From NCBI GenBank assembly GCA_963556195.1, contig OY744523.1:80550497-80614496 (forward strand): 64,000 nt of DNA, in the 5' to 3' direction. This stretch comes from Sepiola atlantica. Lineage: Eukaryota; Mollusca; Cephalopoda; Sepiida; Sepiolidae. Of this stretch, positions 49,401 through 55,181 are shown piece after piece (position 1 is the first letter of the stretch; each line of letters opens with the position of its first letter). Both the position numbers and the translations under genes were made by a program. The notes under the pieces are model-generated. The model made no database searches, was not told the origin of the DNA, and saw nothing but the letters and a program-made list of their open reading frames with translations.

Positions 49401-51775
49401 AGATAGATAGATAAACTTTAAAAACTTTAACTTAGTTTATTTTGTTATCCTTAAACTCATTACTGGTGATCAGTAACAAGTGACAGATAGAAAACGCAGT
49501 TTTAGATATGCAAGCTGCTTTCGTCAAGTTCCTGCATTAGATATTGATCAGAAAAATTCTGCAGTATACCAACCATCAAATCCTGTAGTTGCCACTTTTG
49601 AAACAAAACCACGGACTTCAATAGCATCATCTGTATCTCCTGGTTCAGACACTGTTGCGGCTCTGTTTACTAACATTTTATTTAATAGGAAGTATCTGTT
49701 TTGTGGTAACAATCGGAAAGTCTGTTCAGCTCACAATGTGACCGACTACAAGTGTGGAAAGAATGGACATTTCTCGAAGGTTTGTCACTCAAAATTTTGG
49801 GTAACATAGAGTACCACTGATGCTATCTTCAATCCGACCTTGTATTGTTGATGAGGCCATTCCATTCATTGCGGTTTCGACCACCCTGAACCAAAATGTT
49901 CGACCAGTGGCATTCATATCTCGATCACTTATTAAAAGTGAAATTAATTATCCTGCTGTCGAAAGGGAAGCAACTGATATTGTTGAAGCCATGCATAAGT
50001 GGCGCCATCTTTTGTGATGCAGTCATTTTACTCTTGTTACTGATCAGCATTCAGTTTCGTTTATCTTTGATAGTCATCGTAGGACAAAGATAAGAAAACA
50101 GTAAGGTCGAGTGTTGGAGAGTAGAACTATCCGAATTGAGTTGTCCGGACGATGTTGTTCCTGATGCTCTAACAAGAGGTTACTGTGCTGCTGCTGCTGT
50201 CTGAAATACACAAAACACTTATGCCAACTAGGAGTGACTCATATGCTGCACTTGATCAAATCAAAGAATCTGCCATATTCTACTGAAAGTATTAAACAGA
50301 TTTGTGTGAAGTTTGTTGTAAGTTAAAACCTAAATTTTTCAAACTTGCTACAAATGCAACATTGATAAAAGCGATGGACCATCTCAGTATCGATTTTAAA
50401 GGCCAACTACTAGCAGCAGCATCTAATAAGTATCGAAGCTTTTGACGAATATTCTCAGTTCCCCTTTCCTTGCCCAGAGATGAGTTCATCCACTGTCATG
50501 AAATGTCTAGATCAAGTCTTCAACTTGTGTAGGTTTCTTGTTTTATTCACTCTTCTTTCTTAAACTCAACCGGTGATTTCCAAAACATGTCCCGCGTCTT
50601 GTGTTAATGATCTGGGGTCCTTATTCTAGTCTTGATCCGAAATCATAGTTTAGAGCAAAAGCTGTTGCCACAACTACCTCCCTCTACTCCATATCACCCA
50701 ACTGGGAACTCACAGGTTGAAAGATACAACGACTTAATGTGAAACAAATCGTTTGATTAGCATTGATGAGTCATGATATGCATGTGAAACATTGTAATTT
50801 TGCCTAAAGCTTTACATTCCTTGAGATTATTCGTATTTACAGCTTTTTCAATTCCTCTCGCCAGTCTCTGTCCGGACATTCATTACCTACCTGGCTTGTA
50901 CTTGAAACAATCTTGTTGAGGAAGTTTGTTCACTCAAATAAAAGCGATAAGCTGGTAGACCAAGTTGAGCTCATTAATGTTAATCCGACTTTTGTAAACA
51001 TCAGATACCCAGATGGATGTGAACCTTCCAGATTTAGCTCCCCTCCTTTCTAATTGTGGGGAACAGAACGAGCAAGCGTGTGGATGAAGTGATTGATGCT
51101 TCCAAATTGGGCAAGCCTCTAGATCTCCAGAAGGTACGTCATATGAGTAGTTCTGCGGACAGTTCTGGCTCTCATGAAGCAATCACGGCAGATGTGCCTA
51201 TTGTCCAGTTCCAGAGTTGTGTCCTAGGCAATCTACCAGAGTATGTAAAAAAATCCAGTTTAGTTTGATGATTTTTTATTATCAGGATGATATTGTGATA
51301 CTGAAGTGACATTATATTTTGCTCGGGAAACTGAAGTTGAATGCTGTTGTGTACCATTTAGGAAGTGATTACAATACACTGGTAATGATGCATTCAGAAC
51401 TTTGGAACTGCTTAGACTTATCTTTCTTCTAGGGGACTAACATGAAAATGTTCTGTTGTTGTATGCCTTTAGTTATTGCATGCCTTCTTCTAGCATTCTT
51501 GTTATGTGCATTTCTTCAGGTCAATCTCTCATTTCTCTCTACAAAATGCACCCATTAAAATTCTTCTCAAGAATGTTTTTATATAATCTTTTCAACTTGT
51601 GTTTTAACTTTATTTTTTAGCTTCTATGATTGCTGGTCGTACTGCTGAATATGTTAATGAAGTTCTTGGAAAAGTCAAAGATGGTGATCTCTCAGGTGGA
51701 CTTCCTCTCCCAAAGAGAAAATCAAGCTCAGCAACAACTGTTCCAAGTTCTGATGATGAATTCAGTAATGATTGA
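6661..51775 (+). CDS. CREBRF: CREB3 regulatory factor (CREBRF/REPTOR-type bZIP), six coding exons, 747 codons
   Basis: Joined coding sequence: 6661-8005, 32286-32405, 34649-35045, 41132-41205, 41778-41930, 51621-51775. Exon lengths sum to 2244 nt (748 codons with TGA), and junction phases 1,1,2,1,1 agree at every splice. Family hallmarks in order are PTLAQLN (about residues 123-129), an acidic D/E/S stretch (about 460-488), [11 protein letters not shown] (507-517), DICPNPRKL followed by SELP, the bZIP basic region [19 protein letters not shown] (about 612-630) with a short zipper, and [12 protein letters not shown] near the C-terminus. Human CREBRF is 639 residues with the same order. The vertebrate protein binds CREB3/Luman and promotes its turnover in the ER-stress response. 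The fly relative REPTOR acts downstream of TORC1. The role here is inferred from that homology. The true N-terminus may begin in an upstream exon, since the frame is open back to the acceptor at 6645. Confidence 0.92.
8006..8312 (+). other. Start of CREBRF intron 1 (8006-32285)
   Basis: The donor GTGAGTAAAG is followed by AT-rich sequence without coding character. The whole intron is 24,280 bp and is filled mostly by the elements listed below. Confidence 0.75.
8313..8660 (+). repeat. 31-bp tandem array, about 11 copies
   Basis: The unit reads AATTAAATTTGCTAAATAG followed by ATTTATTCTTAG. Copies differ by single substitutions (G/A in TGCTAAA or TACTAAA, AGA/AAA). It lies 300 bp inside intron 1. 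Confidence 0.9.
8661..9738. other. AT-rich intron sequence, nothing recognised
   Basis: No domain-bearing frame on either strand. A short telomere-like GGTTAGGGTTAG lies at about 9726-9737, just before the gypsy relic. Confidence 0.55.
9739..11763 (+). pseudogene. Ty3/gypsy pol relic (RT end, RNase H, integrase)
   Basis: Across several frames on the + strand the order is the end of the RT ([34 protein letters not shown]), RNase H ([20 protein letters not shown], then [14 protein letters not shown]), and an integrase core ([20 protein letters not shown], then [14 protein letters not shown]). A basic tail follows and ends at a stop near 11763. These are the standard Ty3/gypsy pol signatures. 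The N-terminal RT with its YxDD box, protease and gag are absent, and stops and shifts occur every few hundred bases. No long terminal repeats were seen. It is oriented with CREBRF inside intron 1. Confidence 0.85.
11785..13891 (-). mobile_element. CR1/L2-like non-LTR retrotransposon with internal deletion
   Basis: On the minus strand ORF1 comes first (13891-13595). An APE endonuclease follows (13022-12588: [29 protein letters not shown]). Then comes reverse transcriptase (12333-11785: [29 protein letters not shown]). The endonuclease reads out near 12400 and the next frame starts at the D-x-SK region of the RT, so several hundred bases of linker and RT fingers are missing. The FADD box and [13 protein letters not shown] motif fit the CR1/L2/Rex group. 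Confidence 0.85.
13595..13891 (-). CDS. ORF1 fragment with PHD-type zinc finger of the CR1/L2-like element
   Basis: The ATG at 13891 ([11 protein letters not shown]) opens a frame with the spacing of a PHD finger: CPC, then [16 protein letters not shown], then EWRCPSI. PHD-bearing ORF1 proteins are known in CR1/L2 clade LINEs, where they are thought to help RNP assembly. A lysine-rich tail follows, up to about 13595. The frame is open upstream of the ATG to 13972, but that part is low-complexity and probably 5' untranslated. Confidence 0.65.
   Translation of the reverse strand: MAAITPNGKRVTPCPCNDGPKLEKSLINCGCCKKWYHLKCVGLDGLTKSICEKIKEWRCPSIFEFGGKIKENLKITGTGEDEKGMKNVIKKEITNFIP
13937..14130. 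repeat. Tandem pair of an approximately 150-bp monomer (copy A)
   Basis: The motif AAACAGAGCTTCGCCCACAT and the following AGAGACAAACAAAAATAAAC recur with a period of 149 bp. The same monomers recur at 21202-21430. They lie directly upstream of ORF1 of the minus-strand CR1/L2-like element, where a tandem 5' promoter monomer would sit. Confidence 0.7.
14130..14690. repeat. Dispersed repeat, copy A, carrying a UCHL3-like fragment
   Basis: Nearly the same sequence occurs in the same orientation at 20540-21085. Shared markers include ACAAAGAACAGAACGTATAT, the ATCACCGGAT run and GCCTAACAGCAAGACGGGCT. Identity appears to be about 90 percent or more by eye. Similarity ends near CTTTCAAGTCT on the right. 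Confidence 0.85.
14297..14653 (-). pseudogene. UCHL3-like ubiquitin C-terminal hydrolase fragment, copy A
   Basis: On the minus strand a frame from ATG 14653 reads [20 protein letters not shown] and then [12 protein letters not shown], as in the N-terminal part of UCHL3 (the NWQFVDVYG and MVPRPVCAVLLLF region). A stop and frameshift follow. The next frame gives [20 protein letters not shown], which matches the family's active-site segment (MKQTISNACGTIGL) and keeps the catalytic cysteine. It ends at a stop (14297) soon after FLAETKSV, so the catalytic histidine and aspartate of UCH enzymes are absent. It has no introns, so it looks like a retrocopied or transduced fragment. It is inactive. 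Confidence 0.75.
14691..15353. other. Non-coding stretch at the 3' side of the Tx1-like element
   Basis: AT-rich sequence with a short A-rich and G10 run (15160-15211). It could be the 3' untranslated end of the minus-strand element that follows. No frame with domain content. Confidence 0.5.
15354..18707 (-). pseudogene. Tx1/L1-like non-LTR retrotransposon ORF2
   Basis: The start is ATG 18707 ([16 protein letters not shown]), the canonical beginning of an APE endonuclease. It is followed by CCIQETH, an [10 protein letters not shown] block and [11 protein letters not shown] motifs include [51 protein letters not shown] and [12 protein letters not shown] (17243-16554), with [18 protein letters not shown] near the C-terminus (around 15770). 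CSLSPxLYxLxLEPFL with YADDVTVxV is typical of the Tx1 branch of L1. Several stops and shifts break it, but all domains are still readable, so decay is moderate. It lies antisense inside CREBRF intron 1. Confidence 0.88.
18730..19560 (-). pseudogene. Probable ORF1 remnant of the Tx1/L1-like element
   Basis: Minus-strand frames just upstream of ORF2 give [20 protein letters not shown] and [20 protein letters not shown]. Further upstream is a proline- and serine-rich segment (19403-19215). This arrangement resembles LINE ORF1, but I recognise no CCHC knuckle or RRM. A G20 run at 19025-19044 interrupts the frame as a C-run on the coding strand. The call rests on position and amino-acid composition. 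Confidence 0.45.
19690..19850. repeat. GGAGC-rich repeat with hAT-like end, copy 1
   Basis: It begins CAGGGCTTTACGGAGCCC and is rich in GGAGC/GCTCC words. A related sequence begins CAGGACTTTACGCGCTCC at 32596. A CAGGG-type terminus is common in hAT transposons. The assignment is tentative. Confidence 0.45.
19851..20539. other. Low-complexity AT- and CT-rich sequence
   Basis: Contains TTTA and CT microsatellite runs (about 20230-20285) and poly-T/poly-A tracts. No gene recognised. Confidence 0.55.
20540..21085. repeat. Dispersed repeat, copy B, carrying a UCHL3-like fragment
   Basis: Same sequence and orientation as 14130-14690. After the shared part it continues into about 100 bp of unique sequence and then the 152-bp monomers. 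In copy A the monomers lie on the opposite side. Confidence 0.85.
20700..21055 (-). pseudogene. UCHL3-like ubiquitin C-terminal hydrolase fragment, copy B
   Basis: The same two blocks as the 14.5-kb copy are present on the minus strand: [20 protein letters not shown], then after a stop and shift [20 protein letters not shown]. It shares the truncation after FLAETKSV. The catalytic Cys context here is SACGT, closer to the family form than VCGT in copy A. It also has a stop where copy A reads LDLF. The two copies carry different extra lesions on top of a shared truncation, so the broken form was probably multiplied as part of the repeat. Confidence 0.75.
21202..21430. repeat. Tandem copies of the approximately 150-bp monomer (copy B)
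   Basis: AGAGACAAACAAAAATAAAC recurs at 21202 and 21354 (period 152), with GCTTCGCCCACATCGAAGAG between. Same family as 13937-14130. Confidence 0.75.
21686..21808 (+). repeat. 29-bp tandem repeat containing TTAGGG-like hexamers
   Basis: About four units of CAGTAGGGTTAGGGTTAGAA followed by TCGCACATG, with some units reading GGTAAGGATTAG. The hexamer resembles the metazoan telomere repeat. Confidence 0.85.
21809..22799. other. Sequence without recognisable genes beside the gypsy 3' end
   Basis: Short minus-strand frames (21761-22182) have no recognisable domain. The stretch probably includes the 3' untranslated part or a decayed LTR of the next element, but I could not match it to the other end. 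Confidence 0.45.
22800..25704 (-). pseudogene. Ty3/gypsy pol (protease, RT, RNase H, integrase)
   Basis: In minus-strand order: a protease motif ([13 protein letters not shown], 25704-25513); RT with a decayed active-site box ([11 protein letters not shown] in place of the usual YxDD context); [17 protein letters not shown] and [14 protein letters not shown]; RNase H ([49 protein letters not shown]); integrase HHCC (HASHQGVEK, then CFTCQ), D (SADLF), D ([12 protein letters not shown]) and E (NGLAERMV); and a C-terminal tail ([18 protein letters not shown]). The order matches Ty3/gypsy elements of the group often annotated as K02A2.6-like. Many shifts and stops inactivate it. It runs antisense to CREBRF in intron 1. 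Confidence 0.88.
25790..27340. other. Unassigned insertion between gypsy gag and pol
   Basis: Gag (27400-28086) and protease (25704) of the same minus-strand element would normally be adjacent. About 1.6 kb of AT-rich sequence with C9-C10 runs (25975, 26745) separates them. Its left edge reads ACTAGCAGGACCCGTAGCCC, similar to words at 35522 and near 58540, so this may be another repeat inserted into the element. No coding domain seen. Confidence 0.45.
27400..28086 (-). pseudogene. Ty3/gypsy gag relic with zinc knuckle
   Basis: ATG 28086 ([16 protein letters not shown]) opens a capsid-like region, with [20 protein letters not shown] and [12 protein letters not shown]. After a frameshift, a second block (27791-27525) continues with [16 protein letters not shown]. 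It ends in a zinc-knuckle-like motif near 27490-27450 ([16 protein letters not shown], spacing C-x2-C-x3-H-x4-C). It belongs with the pol at 22.8-25.7 kb. Confidence 0.7.
28140..28640. other. Region upstream of gag, possible LTR or leader
   Basis: No coding frame. It occupies the position expected for the 5' LTR and leader of the minus-strand gypsy element, but no matching repeat was found on the pol side. Confidence 0.35.
28645..29050 (+). pseudogene. Possible Penelope-like element RT fragment
   Basis: One frame gives [21 protein letters not shown] second gives [20 protein letters not shown], which resembles the ADKGxxxVVMDxxxY motif that opens the RT domain of Penelope-like elements. Nothing further downstream is clear. 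The call rests on these two short blocks. Confidence 0.4.
29051..30089. other. AT-rich intron sequence with telomere-like and hAT-like words
   Basis: Contains CTAACTCTAACCATAACCC near 29142 and a C-rich run (29170-29190). GTGATGGGACGATTCC near 29725 is followed by repeated CGATTCC words, resembling the end of some hAT transposons. No partner end was found. Confidence 0.4.
30090..31360. mobile_element. Foldback element with about 330-bp arms
   Basis: The left arm (about 30090-30424) and right arm (about 31005-31360) are reverse complements with moderate divergence. Markers are GGTAGGAAAATTAGGCAACT and its complement at the right, and CATCATAATGCATTTCGGTT and its complement. The 580-bp centre has no coding frame. 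It fits a MITE or foldback transposon. Confidence 0.75.
31690..32165 (+). repeat. 24-bp tandem array (with 20-bp variants) in intron 1
   Basis: The unit is TTTGTTTGTTCATAGCAACT followed by GAAA, about 20 copies. Some lack one TTTG and some read CATATCAACT or CATAGCATAT. The 24-bp period is divisible by three, so it produces a spurious open frame repeating FIATEICL. Confidence 0.9.
32286..32405 (+). CDS. CREBRF: CREBRF coding exon 2 (acidic region)
   Basis: Acceptor TTGTAG at 32280-32285; donor GTTATT at 32406. It completes the serine codon split from exon 1 and encodes [19 protein letters not shown] followed by a Ser/Asp-rich run ending [11 protein letters not shown]. Human CREBRF has an equivalent acidic E/D block ahead of its KRxxRYFWEY motif. 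Phase 1 at both ends. Confidence 0.88.
32406..32595 (+). other. Start of CREBRF intron 2 (32406-34648)
   Basis: AT-rich, no coding signal. The intron holds a hAT-like repeat and the AAT/AGC array. Confidence 0.7.
32596..32720. repeat. GGAGC-rich repeat with hAT-like end, copy 2
   Basis: Begins CAGGACTTTACGCGCTCC and carries repeated GCTCC/GGAGC words, related to 19690-19850. Confidence 0.45.
32940..33135 (+). repeat. Irregular tandem repeat of CATGCATAATAATAAA words
   Basis: Several degenerate units combining AAACATGCATAAT, AATAATAAACATGC and TCTTTCATAA(A/G)CAT. Confidence 0.7.
33344..34468 (+). repeat. 1.1-kb AAT/AGC trinucleotide array with a 606-bp internal duplication
   Basis: Runs of AAT punctuated by AGC every 9 to 30 bases. 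It gives long artefactual frames of isoleucine/alanine or leucine, and asparagine/serine. Rare variants mark an internal duplication: ATTAAAA at 33431 and 34037, and AGCAAAACT at 33574 and 34180, both exactly 606 bp apart; AATGAT at 33661 and 34285 is 624 bp apart. It ends 180 bp before CREBRF exon 3. Confidence 0.95.
34649..35045 (+). CDS. CREBRF: CREBRF coding exon 3 (YFWQY domain and basic region)
   Basis: Acceptor TTCAACAG at 34641-34648; donor GTATTT at 35046. It encodes the most conserved part of the family: [32 protein letters not shown], the SELP element, and the first half of the basic region, [13 protein letters not shown]. It ends two bases into the following arginine codon. The split of the basic region between two exons is completed precisely by exon 4. 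Confidence 0.93.
35046..35599 (+). other. Start of CREBRF intron 3 (35046-41131)
   Basis: AT-rich. ACTAGCAGAGCTACCCAGGA at 35522 resembles the edge word at 25793, suggesting a common dispersed repeat end. Confidence 0.55.
35600..36050. mobile_element. Foldback (hairpin MITE-like) element, about 205-bp arms
   Basis: The arms, about 35600-35805 and 35823-36050, are close reverse complements. Markers are GGTGCAACCCAGTTTAGCGG and AGCGATTTACGAAGAGGAAG with their complements. The hairpin tip is GGGGGATAA, 17 bases, then TTATCCCCC. No coding frame. Confidence 0.85.
36250..36345. repeat. Near-perfect hairpin, about 45-bp arms
   Basis: TTGCTTCAAACAATAATAAA on the left is mirrored by its complement on the right, meeting around AATAATAAGTATTATTAT. 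Confidence 0.85.
36346..37727. other. Intron 3 sequence without recognised genes
   Basis: Includes one isolated copy (36776-36850) of the tandem unit found at 37728-37990. A comparatively GC-rich block (37370-37620) contains a palindromic TGACGTCA at 37442-37449. No coding domain seen. Confidence 0.5.
37728..37990 (+). repeat. About 85-bp tandem repeat, three diverged copies
   Basis: Shared words in order are GTGTAGTA(T/C), CTGTTG(C/T)CATGATAC, the CTCCCAG/CTACCAG block and ATTACCTC(C/T)TC. The unit recurs singly at 36776-36850. Confidence 0.7.
37991..38699. other. AT-rich intron sequence with a small hairpin
   Basis: GAAAATAATGATGAACC near 38147 is mirrored after 8 bases by GGGTTCATCATTATTTTC. 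TTTGAACCCTGTTAGCATC occurs twice near 38603 and 38647. No genes. Confidence 0.6.
38700..39870 (+). pseudogene. Non-LTR reverse transcriptase relic (YGSETW family), copy 1
   Basis: Across frames on the + strand: [74 protein letters not shown] (a Cys-rich finger inside the RT tail), [23 protein letters not shown] and [15 protein letters not shown]. This succession of YADDLVL, a CxxC finger and YGSETW is common to a widespread invertebrate non-LTR group, possibly RTE-related. It is heavily broken and lies in CREBRF intron 3. Confidence 0.8.
39871..41131. other. Distal part of CREBRF intron 3
   Basis: AT-rich. Telomere-like CTAACCCTAACAGG near 40057 and CTACCCTAACCCTAACCC near 40445. Ends in the acceptor TTACAG before exon 4. 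Confidence 0.6.
41132..41205 (+). CDS. CREBRF: CREBRF coding exon 4 (second half of bZIP basic region)
   Basis: Acceptor GTTACAG ends at 41131; donor GTGAGT at 41206. With the split arginine it encodes [20 protein letters not shown] and then LEQEH, completing the basic region and starting the zipper. This 74-nt exon is too short for ordinary ORF finding. It is identified by near identity to vertebrate CREBRF ([20 protein letters not shown]). Confidence 0.95.
41552..41745 (+). repeat. Duplicated intron segment upstream of exon 5
   Basis: Matches 42090-42280 in the same orientation (AAATCTACACAAAATTGAGT, TTACATTTAAGTACATTTT, TGTCGACTTTGAAA, CTTTCTTCTGTCAATTTC). The offset is about 538 bp. Confidence 0.85.
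41778..41930 (+). CDS. CREBRF: CREBRF coding exon 5 (zipper and C-terminal helix)
   Basis: Acceptor TATTGCAG ends at 41777; donor GTAAGT at 41931. It encodes [20 protein letters not shown] and then [20 protein letters not shown], with EKLIKLHQ at the end. The first part aligns with the human LLFVINSIKQEIVNRVQ segment. Phase 1 at both ends. Confidence 0.88.
42090..42280 (+). repeat. Duplicated intron segment downstream of exon 5
   Basis: Second copy of 41552-41745. Similarity stops just where the first copy approaches the exon, so exon 5 itself is not duplicated. Confidence 0.85.
42281..43438. other. Intron 5 sequence without recognised genes
   Basis: AT-rich, no domain-bearing frame on either strand. 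Ends at the satellite array. Confidence 0.6.
43439..47356 (+). repeat. 3.9-kb satellite array, about 48-bp monomers of three types
   Basis: About 80 monomers, pyrimidine-rich on the + strand. Three forms recur: AGTCTCTTATCAGTCTTTCT with TCTAAGATCATTCTTATTAT; AGTCTTTCTTCAGTTTTTCT with TCTAAGATATTTCTTATTAA; and AGTCTTTCTACAGTATTTCT with ATCTAGAATCATTCTTATTA. They often follow one another as a trimer of about 145 bp, so there is higher-order structure, with runs of type 1 alone elsewhere. Single-base variants are scattered, and the edges are abrupt. It lies entirely inside CREBRF intron 5. Confidence 0.95.
47357..48339. other. Intron 5 sequence without recognised genes
   Basis: No domain-bearing frame. 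Moderately AT-rich with short T-rich tracts. Confidence 0.55.
48340..49004 (-). pseudogene. Non-LTR reverse transcriptase relic (YGSETW family), copy 2
   Basis: Minus-strand blocks [20 protein letters not shown] and [19 protein letters not shown] lie at 49004-48801. [20 protein letters not shown] and WEKRV follow near 48460-48380. These align with the C-terminal half of the copy at 38.7-39.9 kb. Unrelated sequence (about 48600-48800) separates the blocks, so an insertion or rearrangement has occurred. Confidence 0.75.
49005..49479. other. Microsatellite-bearing intron sequence
   Basis: Contains a G8 run (49195), (GA)n near 49351-49372 and (GATA)n near 49395-49412. CTATTATATAAAGGAAAGTC near 49036 resembles the ends of some dispersed repeats. 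Confidence 0.6.
49480..51260 (+). pseudogene. Ty3/gypsy relic: gag zinc knuckles joined to RNase H and integrase
   Basis: The first frame (49480-49806) ends in two zinc-knuckle-like motifs ([14 protein letters not shown] and [17 protein letters not shown]). Directly after its stop, RNase H motifs appear ([30 protein letters not shown]). Then comes a decayed integrase ([11 protein letters not shown], and [14 protein letters not shown] for the NG..E region). Protease and RT, normally about 1.5 kb, are missing between. It is inserted in intron 5 in the CREBRF orientation. Confidence 0.75.
51261..51620 (+). other. End of CREBRF intron 5
   Basis: AT-rich sequence ending in a long pyrimidine tract and the acceptor TTTTTTAG (51613-51620). 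Confidence 0.7.
51621..51775 (+). CDS. CREBRF: CREBRF terminal coding exon
   Basis: The acceptor AG at 51619-51620 gives a phase that completes the serine codon from exon 5. It encodes [20 protein letters not shown] and then [11 protein letters not shown], ending SDDEFSND and TGA at 51773-51775. It aligns with the human C-terminus around PVAGQTSEFVNQVLEK and GGL. Joining directly to exon 5 leaves no gap relative to human, so no coding exon is missing in the 9.7-kb intron. Confidence 0.9.
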
Positions 51776-53040
51776 TTTCTACCCTCAACGACAAGATTGG
51801 ATCAAATCAGATGAGAGCAATGTCTATATCTCTGTATTTTAATATTATAACATAATTGCATACATAAACACATTTATTTTCCTCTGTGGATACCTTAGTT
51901 ATCAGGCTAGATCCCATCTTCCTGACATAATGCCACAGAATCACTAAAATAGTTTAATTGGTAATTACACCTTTGTTACTTCCTCTTTCCAGATAATGCG
52001 CAAAAACACACACACATTAGCACAAATGTTCACATTCATGAAATCAGTGATGAGTATCTCCCTATTATAACAGCATTTGATCTTTTCAGGAAAATGATAT
52101 ATTTTTTTTTTATATATAATTGAAAGATAATGTAAGAAAAAGGAAAATTACATTTTTTTTATTACAAGACATTTTTCGGGTTGAAGGCAAAAAAAAACCT
52201 AAAAGATTTTACTGGAAAGGAAAACAACAAACAAATAATAAACAAACAAAAAATGTATATAATAACATGCCTGGCACTGTACAAATTTACTGCTATGATT
52301 TTTTCCTTCAGCACAGAAATAGCAGTGGCTACCACACAATGCCCCCTGTCTTGACTCTTTCCAAAACTTACCCTAATTTTCAATAAGCATGTTAGTACAC
52401 GTGTTGGTTGCACTCACCTTGGACACAGCAAAACCAAACGTAGTATGACTGCTACAATTTTATGGACTAGTCTGTATCTTCATGAAAAAGGTATAACTGG
52501 TTGACCATTGACATTTTTGCACTTTTACTTATTACTTTTTTTTAGCTATTAACAATGATAATTTTAATGTTAATAATTATAATGATATCAGTGATAATGA
52601 TATCAGTGATAATGTAGCTTTTTTATTGGTTTGTCACTATATTAAGTCACGATCAATATTATGATTTTTTCTTTTGTGTGTGAAAGCTTTCTTATTCCAT
52701 TTTCTGTTATTTCTGTTTCATTTTGTTTCATTTTTATTTTGAAACACTACTGATAAATGCAGCCATCATAACATTCTTTAAATGTCTGTGCCAATTTCCA
52801 TTCCTTTTTACATATTCTTCAACTTTTTATGTTACTCTTAATTTTCACTTGCATGTACAAGTATGTTTTCCGATTTTACTTATCAGTTGTTAATGAACAA
52901 TTTAATATGTTTTTCTTTGTCTTTCAAAAAGTCTTAAATTGCTCTTAATGATGAACTGAATAAGATAAAACATCTGAAAAGTTTTTTGCAGAACATGCTT
53001 GCTATCTGTATGTCTATCGCATTACCATGTCTGAATAAAC
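51776..53040 (+). other. CREBRF: Probable CREBRF 3' untranslated region
   Basis: AT-rich sequence after the stop. Candidate poly(A) signals AATAAA lie at 52237-52242 and 53034-53039. Which is used cannot be told from sequence alone. Confidence 0.4.
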
Positions 53041-53058
53041 ATCTACAATTTACCGATA

Positions 53059-53089
<31 letters not shown>

Positions 53090-55028
53090 GCACACTACCC
53101 AAGTTGTATGGAAGACTATTAAAAGCTGACCTTTTTAGCCATATTTATTTGAAACACTTCTTTCTGAATTAATTTTTAATCATCTTTATTATTTTTGATT
53201 GGGACAAGAAACATTGTTTTCATGTTTCAAACTGTAGTTTCCATTGTGGTTGTTATATTCACAACATTTTGGTTCTGTGTTAATGTGACCTGAAGAAGGC
53301 TGGAGAGAGTACACCAACTTAAACATGAACGTAATAACCAGGATGAGGACAACAGTGCAAAACAAAGAAAATAATAAGAAAATTGACAACAACAACAACA
53401 AATACTTATTTTAAAACATTTATTAAAAGTAATTCTATCAATATGATTATTTTTCATAACATGCTTAAATAATAAGATTTACAAACTTCAGTGTTTTAGA
53501 TGACTTGGCCAAAGCCAGTGATTTTTAATAACATTCAATATACCTGAAAAATACACTTTAGCTTTCCATTTTTTTTTAATGTAAGTTTATAATATGATTA
53601 TAAAATTGATTATTCTTACTAATTTATATATTTTATGCTATAATATATTTTATCCTATAATATATTTTATCCTATAATATATTTTATCCTATAATACTTA
53701 TAATTAACTGCTCACCATCAATAAACAACTTATATCTGCAATGATTTTTATTCTTTGTCTCTTTCTACTTAAATAGGCGTTAATATCTAGCTAATTATCT
53801 TAGTAATTTAGAATACAAAGTTTACTATTTCTCGCAGAGCATAATGATATTACAGATATCATTATGTTCTGCAAGAAAGAATAAACTAAGAAACTTTTAT
53901 AATATTACATTAAATCATTTTGTTGCCAACGATAAGATTTATACTTTATTATGGGTAAACAAAACTTGTCAATTTCTTTGAATTGCTTTTTAAGGATATT
54001 TTTAGCTAATGTTTTTAATGAAGAGAAAAAACTTGTACAATTCTGCTTTTTGTCTTGTCTTAGTCTTGTGAATAATAATGTTAATAGAAGAAAGATAGTT
54101 ATCTTTTCAAAATATTGCGACCTATACTTTCTACTCCTGTATACATGCATGACTGTGATTTAAAAATATGAACGGGTAAATTTGGGGGCTGTCAAAGAAA
54201 ACAAGAAATTTTAATCAGCAATAATCAAAGCCTTTATATTTAACTATTTTTTGTATTCTATAGAATTATTAATATTATTGTGTATTGTTATTTAGAATTG
54301 TTTATTATTATTTCTGATTAAACAAAGTTTTAATGGCTTAGAATATTTAGAAAAATTTGTTATGAATGTTCGTTAACATATTGATTTTTATTGGGCCATA
54401 ACGAAGGTTTATTATGTAAATGAGTCATTGAAAACCTTCAGAATATTGCGCGCACACACATACACACACACGTTTTTATTTTTATTTTCTCATATTTATA
54501 TATAACATTTTTAATAACTATTTCCTAAATCACTATCACACGAATTGCAATCTTAAAGATTTATTATTTTAATATTTGTATTTAAAAAAAATGTATTTGT
54601 TTTAGTAATTGGATACAATACTGATTTTCTTGCTGAAATATCAAATCTCTACTTTTATGGCGACATATTGTTATTTATCATTTTGACTTTTCTTCCCCCA
54701 CTTTTTCTTTGCTGTTTTTATCATTTTGGCAAATTCTTAAGTGATTATTTTGTTATCCAATTCGAATGATATGCAAATGCACACATTTTAGAAGACATTA
54801 TTTATCATCATCTTCATTTTATCTTTTGAATCTTTAAGTTTGTTTACTTTACATTTATTTATTATTCAACATGAACAATGTTCTAAAATTCAGCAGTCGG
54901 GTTTTTCAGATAATAATTATTCAAAAAACTTTTTAATCTAACACTTAGATTTTTCTTTTTTAAATATGTTCATATATTTTCTACAAAATGTCTTTAGTAA
55001 TGTCTTTCGTCAGATGTTTCAGCCATAA

Positions 55029-55033
<5 letters not shown>
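53041..55033. other. Downstream AT-rich region with small repeats
   Basis: Holds (CA)n at about 53062-53088 and a 17-bp tandem repeat (ATATTTTATCCTATAAT, about four copies, 53627-53697). A hairpin at 53834-53876 has CATAATGATAT and its complement as arms. (CA)n words lie near 54450. No genes recognised. Confidence 0.6.
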
Positions 55034-55075
<42 letters not shown>

Positions 55076-55137
55076 AAAAAAAGACAAACGGAAAAAACAA
55101 ATTTAAATACAGGAAAAAATCATCAAAGAAAACAAGA

Positions 55138-55181
55138 GATTTTACCAGTTTCGTTCGGATCAACGAACGTCCTCAGAAAAA
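55138..55181 (-). ncRNA. Hammerhead-like ribozyme motif, left arm of element B
   Basis: On the minus strand: CUGAGGA (55176-55170), one extra C, helix II GUUC/GAAC, then GAAAC (55152-55148), helix III AC(UG)GU, and the UA cleavage context. Helix I is weak, with only UUU/AAA adjacent to the core. All conserved core bases are present. Confidence 0.5.
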
